Notes under the pieces: generated by a model
The model's database searches: none
The model's input: only the letters and a program-made list of their open reading frames with translations
What the model was told of the DNA's origin: nothing
Source: Rhizomicrobium sp.
GTDB taxonomy: Bacteria; Pseudomonadota; Alphaproteobacteria; Micropepsales; Micropepsaceae
Direction: 5' to 3'
Assembly (NCBI GenBank): GCA_037200045.1
Contig: JBBCHM010000002.1
Coordinates: 372,001-436,000, forward strand
DNA: 64,000 nt
In this document: one piece after another, positions 1 to 10,200 of the stretch
How positions within the stretch are numbered: the stretch's first letter is position 1
Layout: every line of letters starts with the position of its first letter
Translations under genes and position numbers: made by a program

Positions 1-1
1 C

Positions 2-448
2 ATCTCGGTCTCCGGGCTCGCGCGGCGCCTCGGTGTGTCGCGCATTCACATTCCGACCCTGCTGCAGGATGCCGATCGCGCGGGCTATCTGCGCTGGAAC
101 GCGCGGACGCGCGAACTCGCCTTCACCCCGCCACTCGTGGCCGCGCTGGAGAGCTATTACGGACGGCTGTTCCTGTTCATCGGCTTTTTCGCGACGCAGT
201 TCGTGGCGATGGGGGGCGTGAGAACGGGATGGGCTATCGCCTTCGAAGTCGGCCCGCCCATCGTGAGCCGGAATGCTGCAATGTCACCTACGGACCGGGA
301 CGACGGCTTCGTATGTGTTCGCAATGGTGCGAATCCCCGTCGAATTAGCAGCGGCCATTTCCTACCCAGAGTAGGGCCCACGCGTCCCGCAGCATCGTTC
401 ATCTCCGATCAATTTTGGGAGACTATAGACGGACGATATTTTTGCTAA
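2..448 (+). CDS. C-terminal part of a winged-helix regulator (cut by window edge)
   Basis: The reading frame is open from the first bases and has no start in the window, so this is the end of a longer gene. It opens with an HTH recognition helix (GLARRLGVSRIHIPTLL) followed by a short hydrophobic helical tail (YYGRLFLFIGFFATQFVAM). Order and spacing match the last 70 residues of the regulator at 18890-19795 (FGVSRSHVLRLLRDAEK then FHASVFLSIAAGAYQAM), which also sits just left of a tRNA-Val att site. The frame runs about 75 residues past the point where that relative ends, into sequence that is also present near 40080-40250, so the true stop was probably lost and the tail is read-through. Likely DNA-binding; target unknown. 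Confidence 0.55.
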   Translation: MSVSGLARRLGVSRIHIPTLLQDADRAGYLRWNARTRELAFTPPLVAALESYYGRLFLFIGFFATQFVAMGGVRTGWAIAFEVGPPIVSRNAAMSPTDRDDGFVCVRNGANPRRISSGHFLPRVGPTRPAASFISDQFWETIDGRYFC

Positions 449-458
449 GTGATTGAAA

Positions 459-533
459 TGGTGGGCGGTACAGGGATCGAACCTGTGACCTTCCCCATGT
501 CAAGGGGACATTCTCCCGCTGAACTAACCGCCC
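459..533 (-). tRNA. tRNA-Val (GAC), intact, CCA encoded
   Basis: Read on the minus strand it folds as a complete cloverleaf: acceptor arms GGGCGGT and ACCGCCC, anticodon stem TCCCC/GGGGA around loop TTGACAT (anticodon GAC, Val), T arm ACAGG-TTCGATC-CCTGT, discriminator A and encoded CCA. A second copy with the same mature sequence lies at 40253-40327, and the flanks of both copies are related on each side. The anticodon-loop sequence (ATGTCAA on the plus strand) is also the core of the att-like junctions described at 651, 20234 and 40453. Confidence 0.95.
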
Positions 534-650
534 AATTATCGAGTCTCAACTGGACCGACAAACCGGCCCAAAGAAGGCCAAACCTCAAAAAACCCATTGC
601 GTTACATAAGCGTTCCGACCCTAGTCCTAAGGCGTTGAAACGACTGCCTT

Positions 651-668
651 GATGTAGTCGATGTCAAC
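651..668. other. att-like junction 1 (left end of island 1)
   Basis: GATGTAGTCGATGTCAA occurs here and again at 40443-40459. Left of the core, about 115 bases connect it to an intact tRNA-Val in both places, with clear similarity throughout. Right of the core the sequence instead resembles what follows the core at 20240 (both reach a GCGTTACACTTRCGTGCCAC segment 90-140 bases on). The swap of similarity at ATGTCAA marks a recombination point between two islands. Confidence 0.7.
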
Positions 669-959
669 GGAGGGGGCAGTTAGCATTTTCAATGGCTTAA
701 GTAAGCCGGTGTGTGCAGAAATGGGCAGGAAACAGCCATTTTTTGCCTCCCTTGCGTTACACTTACGTGCCACTAGAACAGCCGTCTCATGCTGTCAGCC
801 GACGTTCGTGCTCTTCGTTTTCAGGTAGCCACTGACGGCTCTATCAAGCCAGAGAATGCTGCATTGCGGTATTTGGAAGACGGACAGAGCTTCTAGGCGT
901 GTGCGCAACCACCAATTTCCAAGACTTTCTTAAAATACGAAATTATACTTTTCGCAGGA
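669..959. other. island 1 left end, no gene seen
   Basis: No credible coding frame. The first 140 bases are similar to 20241-20370, the left end of island 2. Part of this (GCGTTACACTTACGT near 752) also resembles the segment upstream of the intact tRNA-Val genes (GCGTTACATAAGCGT), suggesting that the end derives from an old tRNA-Val 5' region. The last 60 bases before 960 are AT-richer and probably hold the promoter of the TetR gene; I could not fix a -35/-10 pair. Confidence 0.5.
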
Positions 960-1586
960 ATGCCCGATATGAGAAAAAAGACAATCGCCCTTACCCTGGC
1001 TTCGCACTTGAAGGTGGCCGCGCGCGCGCGCGACGCGTTCTTGCGGCACGGGTTCGAGGCCATGACCATGGTCACGCTCGCGAAGGAATGCGACCTCACG
1101 CGGCGCGCGCTTTATTACTATTTCAGCAGCAAGGAAGAAGCGTTCCGCGCCATGATCCGGTTGGAAAACACCGAGGCACTGGACGCCGGCTATCGCGCGG
1201 CCCAGAAGGCGCTGGAGAAGCCACGCGCAACCGCCCTTGATGCCGTCGTCGAATGGATTGACGTGCGATATGGAAACACGCGGCGCGATCTGAGCGCCTC
1301 GCCTTTTGCGAAGGACATCAACGACGCGGCCTTCCGCGTCTGCGCGGATGTGTTGACCGAATTCGCCAGGCGCACCCATGACGAACTCGCCAGACTGCTG
1401 CGCGATCTGCAGGACAAGAATCTGTTGCGGCTGGAAAGAACGGTAACCGCACGGGCTGTCGCCCGCCTGCTGGCGGATGGCGCGCGGGGCGTCAACCAAA
1501 CCCGGCCGTCCGTCGGCAACAGCGCTCTTGCTCGACGCTATCGCGAAATGTGCAACGCCATATTGTATGGCTGCGCCGCGCGGTGA
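960..1586 (+). CDS. TetR/AcrR-family transcriptional regulator
   Basis: A 208-residue protein with the TetR layout: an N-terminal three-helix DNA-binding domain (residues about 10-60; ARDAFLRHGFEAMTMVTLAKECDL then RRALYYYFSSKEEAF, the typical recognition-helix and YYxFxSKEEL signature), then an all-helical ligand domain. It probably represses a nearby gene in response to a small molecule that cannot be named. Start: ATG at 960; a second ATG at 969 has a better placed AGGA (956-959) and may be the true one. It lies alone at the left end of island 1, pointing toward the IS element; the secretion genes beyond that element run the other way. Confidence 0.85.
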   Translation: MPDMRKKTIALTLASHLKVAARARDAFLRHGFEAMTMVTLAKECDLTRRALYYYFSSKEEAFRAMIRLENTEALDAGYRAAQKALEKPRATALDAVVEWIDVRYGNTRRDLSASPFAKDINDAAFRVCADVLTEFARRTHDELARLLRDLQDKNLLRLERTVTARAVARLLADGARGVNQTRPSVGNSALARRYREMCNAILYGCAAR

Positions 1587-1628
1587 CCGCGGCGCGCCAT
1601 CGCCGGCGTGAAGTGCCGTAGGGCACTA

Positions 1629-2478
1629 GGACCAATCGACATTCAGGATTCTCAATCCTGATGGTCGGTGATTCATTTTGGTCCGGATCATGTGATTCGG
1701 AGCAGATGGATGGTCAAGCGGTACGAGCTGACGGATGCGCAGTGGGACCGGATTTGCGAGCTTTTGCCGGGTAAGAAGAGCGATCCGGGCCGCACCGCGG
1801 CGGATAACCGGCTGTTCGTGAACGGCTGCCTTTGGGTGCTGCGCTCGGGTGCGCATTGGCACGACCTGCCGGAGCGCTACGGCAAGTGGAAGAGCGTGCA
1901 CCAGCGCTTCGCCCGCTGGGCCAAGACAGGCGTTTGGGAGCGCATTTTCAAGGTTCTGACCGCCGACCGACGAAACGAGTATCTGATGCTCGACACGACC
2001 CTGGTTCGCGCCCATCAGCAGGCAGCAACCGGAAAAGGGGGGACCAAAACCAGGCTCTGGGGCGTTCGCGAGGCGGACTGACCACCAAGATCCACATGCT
2101 CGCCGATACGCTGGGCAGGCCTCTGCGCTTCAGGCTGGCGCCCGGCCAGCAGCACGATCTGGTTCAGGCGCCGGCGATGATCGAAGGCTTCAAGGCCAAA
2201 GCTCTTTTGGCCGATACCGCCTACGACAGCCGCGCCTTCCGCGACGACGTCCAGGCCATCGGCGCAGAGCCCGTCATCCCGTCAAATCCGACCCGCAAAC
2301 ATCCCTTCGGATACGACAAGCACAAATACAAACTCAGGAACCGCATCGAGCGCTGCTTCAACAAACTCAAGCACTTCCGACGCTTCGCAACCCGATACGA
2401 CCGCCGCGACACCAACTTCCTCGCATTCATCCACCTCGCAGCCGCAATGATCTGGATGCGATGAATGTCGATTCAGCC
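1629..2478. mobile_element. IS5-family insertion sequence (IS427-like), 850 bp
   Basis: Imperfect terminal inverted repeats bound the element: GGACCAATCGACATTCA at the left and GGCTGAATCGACATTCA (read inward) at the right. Both ends are flanked by TA, consistent with a 2-bp target duplication. It carries one transposase in two frames. The right end abuts the 3' end of the tpsB gene: the last IS base plus the flanking TA form the tpsB stop codon (TAG read on minus). The element looks intact and recently inserted. Confidence 0.85.
1710..2464 (+). CDS. IS5-family transposase, two frames joined by -1 frameshift
   Basis: The first frame (ATG 1710 to stop 2081) gives the N-terminal IS5-type domain (ELTDAQWDRICELLPGKK, then RLFVNGCLWVLRSGAHWHDLP, then YLMLDTTLVRAHQ with the first catalytic Asp). 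The second frame, shifted by -1, continues with GRSRGGLTTKIHMLAD and ends with the DDE core (LADTAYDS, then RIERCFNKLKHFRR with the catalytic Glu). The switch is expected at the A4G6 run near 2034-2043, a slippery sequence of the kind used by this IS group, so the gene is probably functional through programmed frameshifting and not broken. Both frames end within the element. Confidence 0.85.
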
Positions 2479-4250
2479 TAATAGGAAAGCGTGACGGAAA
2501 CAGTCGCCAGATTGCCCAGCCTGGCTGCGCCGGGCACCCTCTCGAGCTGCCATCCGTAGTCGAAGCGCGCGTCGAGATAGCTGCCGATGCCATAGCGTGC
2601 ACCAAAGCCGACGCTCTGCAGCTCGGCGCTCTTGGGCAAGTTTTGCTGCACATGTTTGTAAGCGACGTCGCCATAGTCCCAGAACGCGAGTACCTGTGCC
2701 TGCTCGTCCACGCCGAGATTTGCGAAATTGCCCAACGGGTGGAATGCCGGGCTGCGTAATTCGGTACTGAGCAACACGCCCTGCGATCCGCTGACACTTC
2801 TTTCGTCATAGCCGCGCACGCTGTCCACGCCGCCCGCGCCCAACTGTTCGCTCGGCAGAAGCTCACCGCCAGAGACCTGGCCGGTGGCGCGCACAACCCA
2901 GCTGATATTCCAGCGCAGATTGGTTACGCGCGTGACCTCCAGATTGTCATAGACATATTGCGCGGACGCGCCGTTGACGCCGGACTGGCGGAATACCGCG
3001 GTGCGGTTGCTCGGCCCGAACCCGCCGGGGCTATAGACAAAGGTGTTCTCAAGAGCCGTCTGGCCGTGTTTATCGGGCCGCGTCGCGTCGTAGATCAGAA
3101 GAAACTGGTCGATTTCCGTCGCGCTGCCGAAAACTTCAACGCCGCCGAACGCTAGATTGTTGTTGGAGCGCTTGAAGTCGAAGCCGATCTTGATCCCTTG
3201 GGCCAGACCGTTCGGCGATGGCAGGCGCACATCGTAACGCCCGCTCAACTGCACGCTATCGCCTTGCTGTCCGAAATCCGGGCCGAGATTGGGCACCTGC
3301 TTCACATAGCTTCCGAACAGATCGATCCCGTCGCCCCAGGGCAGCGGGATGAAATAGGTCGCCGAATGTGCCGCGAACCGCGGGGCATTCGAAAGCCCCG
3401 GCCCGCGGTCGCGCCGACGCCACAAATCCGGGCTCGTGGTGAACTGGTAGGAGAACTGCTGGTCGAGGCCGAAGACATTCCCCCAGTTGAAGCCAGCGCT
3501 GTAGCGCTCGCGCCCGGTGACCGGAAGACCCTGATTGTCGTAGCTGGCATAGACGCGCAGGGGAAACTGGTCCTGCACCTGCAATGCGATGTCGGTGTAG
3601 CCGACGTCGTCGCCCTTCTCCAGCAGGACGTTGACTTGCCGGAATGGATTTCGATTGAGTCCGTTCAGATCGCTGCCGAGCCAATCGAAATCGATCCGGT
3701 CGCCATGCCGCAGAGTCATTTCGTCTGCAAGCATGGGGCCGTCGAACCAGCGATTGCCTTCGACCTTGATTTTCCCGACTCGGTATTCGGAAACGACGGC
3801 CTGCAAGATGCCGGTGCTCAAATCCTGTTCCGGATAGGTAACATCGACGACGGGGAGGTGATGCGCGCGATACCAGTCGACAATGATCTTGGAAATGCGC
3901 GCCAGGTCGCTTTTTGCCAGCGGCTTGCCGATGAAAAACCACAGCTTTTTTCGGATCTCGGGCTCGTCCAGCAGCGGCAACCCCGTCACTTGCAAACCGA
4001 CGCCCTGCGCGCCCGTGCGTGCGATCTGCTGCACGCTGTTGACGAGACGTATGCCCTTCAACGCAGGCAGAAGCGTTGTATCGGCGGCTCCGGCCGGCAC
4101 CGCCGGTGCCGGCGGCACTTGCACCGTGCCGGGCTTTTGCGCAGGGATCTGCTTGGGTGCAACTTGCTGGAAATCCTGTGCCCATGACGGGGAACTGACG
4201 GCCACCGCAAAGGCCGCACCGACGGCAAAGGATTTGAGGGGACGTTTCAT
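2478..4250 (-). CDS. TpsB outer-membrane transporter (FhaC/ShlB family)
   Basis: A 590-residue protein that should form the Omp85-type pore exporting the adjacent TpsA. It starts with a Sec signal peptide (cleavage after PSWA, near residue 24) and a Pro-rich linker, followed by POTRA-type folds (about 70-215; KPLAKSDLARISKIIVDWYRAH is typical) and a 16-strand barrel. The VRGY loop motif (GGVDSVRGYDERS, about 475) that enters the pore in this family is present, and the chain ends in an aromatic residue (TLSY), the normal barrel signal. It begins 5 bases after the tpsA stop, so the two form one operon. The stop codon is built from the border of the IS element at 1629-2478, so native sequence beyond the barrel end cannot be judged; the length is normal for the family. 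Confidence 0.93.
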   Translation of the reverse strand: MKRPLKSFAVGAAFAVAVSSPSWAQDFQQVAPKQIPAQKPGTVQVPPAPAVPAGAADTTLLPALKGIRLVNSVQQIARTGAQGVGLQVTGLPLLDEPEIRKKLWFFIGKPLAKSDLARISKIIVDWYRAHHLPVVDVTYPEQDLSTGILQAVVSEYRVGKIKVEGNRWFDGPMLADEMTLRHGDRIDFDWLGSDLNGLNRNPFRQVNVLLEKGDDVGYTDIALQVQDQFPLRVYASYDNQGLPVTGRERYSAGFNWGNVFGLDQQFSYQFTTSPDLWRRRDRGPGLSNAPRFAAHSATYFIPLPWGDGIDLFGSYVKQVPNLGPDFGQQGDSVQLSGRYDVRLPSPNGLAQGIKIGFDFKRSNNNLAFGGVEVFGSATEIDQFLLIYDATRPDKHGQTALENTFVYSPGGFGPSNRTAVFRQSGVNGASAQYVYDNLEVTRVTNLRWNISWVVRATGQVSGGELLPSEQLGAGGVDSVRGYDERSVSGSQGVLLSTELRSPAFHPLGNFANLGVDEQAQVLAFWDYGDVAYKHVQQNLPKSAELQSVGFGARYGIGSYLDARFDYGWQLERVPGAARLGNLATVSVTLSY

Positions 4251-4255
4251 GGGAC

Positions 4256-7200
4256 TTACTGCGTCACCAGACGATCGCCGTCGTCGGTAGCGTTGGAATA
4301 ATCGGGAATCATGATCTGGCTAAAGTCGCCGATCCGACCAGGAAGAGCGGTCCCGAACAGCACCATGTCGGTCGAGTCATCAATCGCGGCGGTTGCGACA
4401 TCGCTGAAGGTGAAGGCTGCATCGCCGGTCGTCACCACGACCATCGGCAATGCTCCCAGACCGCCCTTGAGGATGATGGGTGCCGTAAAGACCGACGGCG
4501 GCTGTGCGGCGAGCGTCAGCAGACCCGGCAGATAGGAGATGTCGTAATTCTGCGCCGAGGCGCCAAACGGCACGATGTCGTAGTCTCGCGGATCGCCGGT
4601 GATCGGGAAGAAGCCGAACTGCAGTCCCATCACGACAGAGCTGTCGTCGCCGGCCACGCGGCCCAGATAGGTTGCGGTCGCACGGGCCGTGGCTAGCGTC
4701 GGGGCCGATATGTCATCGGCCTGGATGGTCAGCGCTGCCGGCGTTATGGCGAGCGTGCCCGGAACATAAGCCAACGCATAGTTCGCGGAAGCCGCCAGCG
4801 TTCCCTGCGTGATGGCGTAGCGTCCGACATCGGCGTGCGAGTCCGCCACCGTCGCCAGCGCGCCGGACAGCGTATCGCCATTGACCAGGCCATCGCCGCC
4901 AATGGTGTAAGTGAACGCCGGATTGGCGCCGCCATAAACGCGGCTGGCGTCTTCGGCGGTCACCGTCAGAGGGCGTGCCGTGACCGCGAGCGTTCCGGGC
5001 ACGTAGGTCAGCGTGTAGTTCGGCGAAGCCGCGAGCGTGCCCTGCGTGATCGCATAGAAGCCGACATTCGAGGTCGCGTCCGCGGCCGTGCCGAGCGCGC
5101 CGCTGAACAGGTCGCCGTTCACCAGATTGCCGTTGCTGACGGTGTAGGCGAGCGCCGGATTGGCGTCGCCGTAGATCCGGGTCAACGCATCCGCCGTCAC
5201 CGTGACCGGACGCGGGGCGATGGTCAGATCGCTGCCGACATACGAGATGATATAGTTCGGGTTGTTCGCGTTGGTGACGTCGCCCTGCGTGATGGCATAA
5301 GCACCCACGCCGGTGCTGTTGCCGGCTGCGGTGTCGAGCGAGCCTTGCACCGCGACACCGGCGCCCAGATCGGAGGTCGTAAAGGTCAGCGCCGGGTTGG
5401 CGTCGCCATAGGACCGCGTTAGCGCATCCGCCGTCACGGTGATCGGCCGTGCCGTGATGGTCAGGTCGTTGCCGACATAGGTGATAGCGTAGTTGTTGTT
5501 GTTCGCGTTGGTAACCGAGCCTTGCGTGATGCCGTAGGCGCCAACGCCGGTGGTGTGATCCGCGGTCGTGTCAAGCGATCCCTGCACTGCCGCGCCATAA
5601 CCGAGGCCGGACGTCGTGAAGGTCAACACCGGGTTGGCATCGCCATAGGTCTTGGTCAGCGCATCCGCCGTCACGATGATCGGGCGAATATTGATGTCCA
5701 AGTTCGCGCCGACATAGGTGATGTCGTAGTTGCCGTTATTCGCGTTGGTGACTGAGCCCTGGGTGATTCTGTAGCTGCCGACATCGCTGCTATTACCGGC
5801 GGCTGTGTCGAGAGCGCCTAGCACTGCCGCGCCAGCACCCAGATCGGAGGTCGTGAAGGTCAATGCCGGGTTGGTGTCGCCATAGGTCTTCGTCTGTGAA
5901 TTCGCCGTCACCGTGATCGCGCGCGGCGTGATGGCCAGATCGTTGCCAATATAGCTGATCGCATAATTGCTGTTGTTGGCGTTGGTGATCGAGCCCTGGG
6001 TGATGCCGTAACTACCGACGTCGCTGCTACTGCCAGCGGCCGTGTCGAGCGAGCCTTGGACCGCCACACCGGCACCCAGATCGGACGTCCTGAAGGTCAG
6101 AACCGGGTTGGCATCGCCATAGGCCCTGGTCAGCGCGTCCGCCGTCACGGTGATCGCGCGCGGCGTTATGGCCAGATCGTTGCCAATATAGCTGATCGTA
6201 TAGTTCGCGTTGTTGGCGCTGGTGACGCTGCCTTGTGTAATGCCGTAGCTGCCCACGTCGCTGCTATTGCCAGCGGCCGTGCCCAGCGAACCCAGAACCG
6301 CCGCACCTGCGCCCAGGCTCGTGGTCGTGAAGGTCAGCGCCGGATTGGTATCGCCATAGGTCTTCGTCTGGGTATTCGCCGTCACCGTGATGGGGCGGGC
6401 ATTGATCGTCAGGCCGCCATCGACATAGGTGATCGCATAGTTGGACGCCGAGCCGTGCGAGAAGGCCGCGTTGTCCATCGAATAGCTGTAGCCGTTACCC
6501 ACATTGCTCGTCGCCGTGGCGGTGCTGCTCACCAGATCGACCGATGAGATCGTATCGCCGTTCACCAGGTCGTCGCCCGTCGCCGTCCAGGTGGACGGGT
6601 TCGCGTCGCCGTAGAGGCGCGTCAGGGGATCGCCGGTGATCGTCAGCGCGCGCTGGCCGATGCTGAGCAGGCCGTCGACGAAGGTGACGTCATAATTGGC
6701 GGAGGCGCGCTGCGACCCCTGAGTGATCGCGTAGTCGCCCACGCCACTGGTGTTGTCGGCCGTCGTCGCCAGCGAGCCGGTCAAGGTGTCGCCATTCACC
6801 AGCCCCATGCCGCCGATCGTTTCCGTCAGCGTGGGGTTGGCGTCGCCATAGGTCCTGCTCTTGTCGTCGGCCGTAATCGTGATCGGGCGCGCCGTCACCG
6901 ACAACGTGCCGGGGGTGAAGCCCACCACCGTGTAGTTGGAGGACGCCGCGAGCGTCCCTTGCGTGATTGCGTAGGCGCCCACACCGGTCGCGCCGTCAAC
7001 CGACGTCGCCAGCGAACCGGCGAGCGTGTCGCCGTTCACCAGCCCCATGCCGCCGACCGTTTCCGTCAGCGCGGGATTGCCGTCGCCATAGATCTTGGTC
7101 CGGTCGTCCGCCGTGATCGTGATCGGGCGGGCGGTGATGGTCAGCTCGCTGCCGGCATAAGTGATGTCGTAATTTCTGTTGTTCGCGTTGGTAACGGTGC

Positions 7201-10200
7201 CTTGCGCGATCGCGTAGCTGCCAATGCCGCTGGTATTATCCGCGCTCGTATCGAGCGAGCCCTGCACTGCCGCGCCATAGCCGAGGCTGGACGTCGTAAA
7301 GCTCAGCGTCGGATTGGCGTCGCCATAGGTCCGGGTCAACGCATCCGCCGTCACGGTGATCGCGCGCGGCGTGATGGCGAGACTGTTGCCAATATAGCTG
7401 ATCGTATAGTTCGGGTTGTTGAGGCTGGTCACCGAGCCCTGGGTGATGCCGTAGCTGCCGACGTTGCTGGTGTTATCAGCCGATGTGGCAAGCAAGCCTT
7501 GAACGGCCGCACCGAAGCCCAGATCGGAGGTCGTGAAGGTCAGCGCCGGGGTGGCATCGCCATAGGTCCGGGTCAGCGCATCCGCTGTCACGGTGATCGC
7601 GCGCGGTGCGATGGTCAGATCGTTGCCGATATAGCTGATCGTATAGTTCGGGTTGTTGAGACTGGTCACCGAGCCCTGGGCAATGCTGTAGCTGCCGACG
7701 CCGCTGGTGTTACCGGCCGATGTGGCGAGCGAGCCCGTCACCGCGTCGCCAAAGCCGAGATCGGACGTCGTGAAGGTCAGCGCCGGGTTGGCATCGCCAT
7801 AGATCCTGGTCAGCGCATCCGCCGTCACCGTGATCGCGCGAGCACCAATCGTCAGGTCGTTGCCGACATAGGTGATGGTGTAGTTCGGGTTGTTGGCGTT
7901 GGTGACCGAACCTTGGGCAATGCCATAGCTGCCGACGCCGCTGGTGTTGCCGGCCGAGGTGGCGAGCGAGCCCGTCACCGCTTCGCCAAAGCCCAGATCG
8001 GAGGTCGTGAAGGTCAGCGCGGGATTGGCGTCGCCATAGGTCCTGGTCAGCGTGTTCGCCGTCACCGTGATCGCGCGAGCACCGATCGTCAGGTCGTTGC
8101 CGACATAGGTGATGTCGTAGTTCGGGTTGTTGGCGTTGGTGACGTCGCCCCGTGTGATGGCATAGGCACCCACGCCGGTGGTATTGCCGGCCACGGTTTC
8201 GAGCGAGCCCTGCAGCGCTGCGCCAGCACCCAGATCGGACGTCCTGAAGGTCAAGACCGGGTTGGCATCGCCGTAGGCCTTGGTCAGCGCATCCGCCGTC
8301 ACGGTGATCGGGCGCGCGGTGATCGTCAGATCGGCACCCGCATAGGTGATTGTGTAGTTCGGGTTGTTCGCGTCGGTAACGCCGCCTTGCGTGATGGCGT
8401 ATGTCCCCACGTCGGTGGTGTCGCCGGCGGCGGTGCCCAGCGAACCCAGAACCGCCGCACCCGCGCCCAGGCTCGTGGTCGTGAAGGTCAGCGCCGGATT
8501 GGCGGCGCCATAACTCCTGCTCAACGCATTCGCCGTCACCGTGATCGGACGCGCCGTGATCTGGAGCGCGGTGCTGTTGCCCGCCGCCTGGGCGCTGGTC
8601 AGGCTGTAGTTGCCGCTGGCGGTCAGGCCGGAGCCGGTGATGCCGTAGGTGCCGACAGCGCTGGTCCCGTCCGCCAAGGTGGCGAAGCCCGCCGCCCCGC
8701 CCAGGCTGTCGCCATTCACCAGGCTGCCGCCGGTGATCGCGCTGCTGCCCGTCAGGCTGCCGATGACGTCGCCATAGACGCTGCTCGCCGCGTCCGCCGA
8801 GTAGGTCACCGTGATCGGACGTGCCGTCACGGCCAGATCGGCCCCGGTATAGGACGTGATCGTGTAGTTGCCGGAGGCCAGCGACCCTTGCGCGATGCCA
8901 TAGCTGCCGACATTCGACGTCGAGGTGGCCGAGGTTGCAAGCGCGCCGCTCAGGGTGTCGCCATTGACCAGGCCGCCGACTGTGTAGGTCAGCGCCGGAA
9001 CCGTGTCGCCATAGACCATGCTCTGGCCGCTATCCGCCGTCACCGTGATCGGCCGCGCCGTCACGGCCAGATTGGCTCCGGTGTAGGAGGTGATCGTGTA
9101 ATTGGTGGAGGCCGTCAGCGACCCTTGCGTGATGTCGTAGCTGCCGACATTCGAGGTCGAGGTCGCCGAGGTCACGAGCGCGCCGCTCAGGCTGTCGTCA
9201 TTGACCAGGCCGCCGACCGTATAGGTCAGCGCCGGAACCGTGTCGCCATAGACCATGCTCTGGCCGCTATCGGCCGTGACTGTGATCGGGCGGGCGGTGA
9301 TGCTCAGGGCGGTGGCGTTGCCGGCCGCCTGGTCGAGGGTGACGGCATAGTTGGTGTTGAAGGCGGCCAGGCCCGAGCCGGTGATGGCGTAGCGGCCGAC
9401 ATTGCTGGTCCCGTCCGCCGTCGTGGCGAAGCCGGCCGCGCCGGAGACCACGTCCGTCAGGCTCTGGCTGCCGGCATAGCTGCCGCTGGTGAGGGCGACG
9501 GTCCCGCTTAGCCCCGACGGCATGTCGCCATAGACGCTCTGCGCCGCATCCGCCGTGTAGGTCAGCGTGATCGGGCGGGCGGTGATGCTCAGGGCGGTGG
9601 CGTTGCCGGCCGCCTGGTCGAGAGTGACGGCATAGTTGGTGTTGAAGGCGGCCAGGCCCGAGCCGTTGATGGCATAGTGGCCGACATTGCTGGTCCCGTC
9701 CGCCGTCGTGGCAAAGCCGGCCGCGCCGGAGACCACGTCCGCCAGGTTTTGGCTGCCCGCGAAGCTGCCGCTGGTAAGGGCATAGCTGCCCGTCAGGCCG
9801 GACGGCGTGTCGCCATAGACGCTCTGCGCCGCATCCGCCGTGTAGCTCACCGTGATCGGACGCGCGGTGATGCTCAGGGCGGTGGCGTTGCCGGCAGCTT
9901 GGTCGAGGGTGACGGCATAGTTGGTGTTGAAGGCGGCCAGGCCCGAGCCGGTGATGGCGTAGCGGCCGACATTGCTGGTCCCGTCCGCCGTCGTGGCGAA
10001 GCCGGCCGCGCCGGAGACCACGTCCGTCAGGCTCTGGCTGCCGGCATAGCTGCCGCTGGTGAGGGCGACGGTCCCGCTTAGCCCCGACGGCATGTCGCCA
10101 TAGACGCTCTGCGCCGCATCCGCCGTGTAGGTCAGCGTGATCGGGCGGGCGGTGATGCTCAGGGCGGTGGCGTTGCCGGCCGCCTGGTCGAGAGTGACGG

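Noticed and set aside
534-650. CRISPR or direct-repeat array near the tRNA
   Set aside because: Only one repeat relation, with the flank of the other tRNA copy; no regular spacing.
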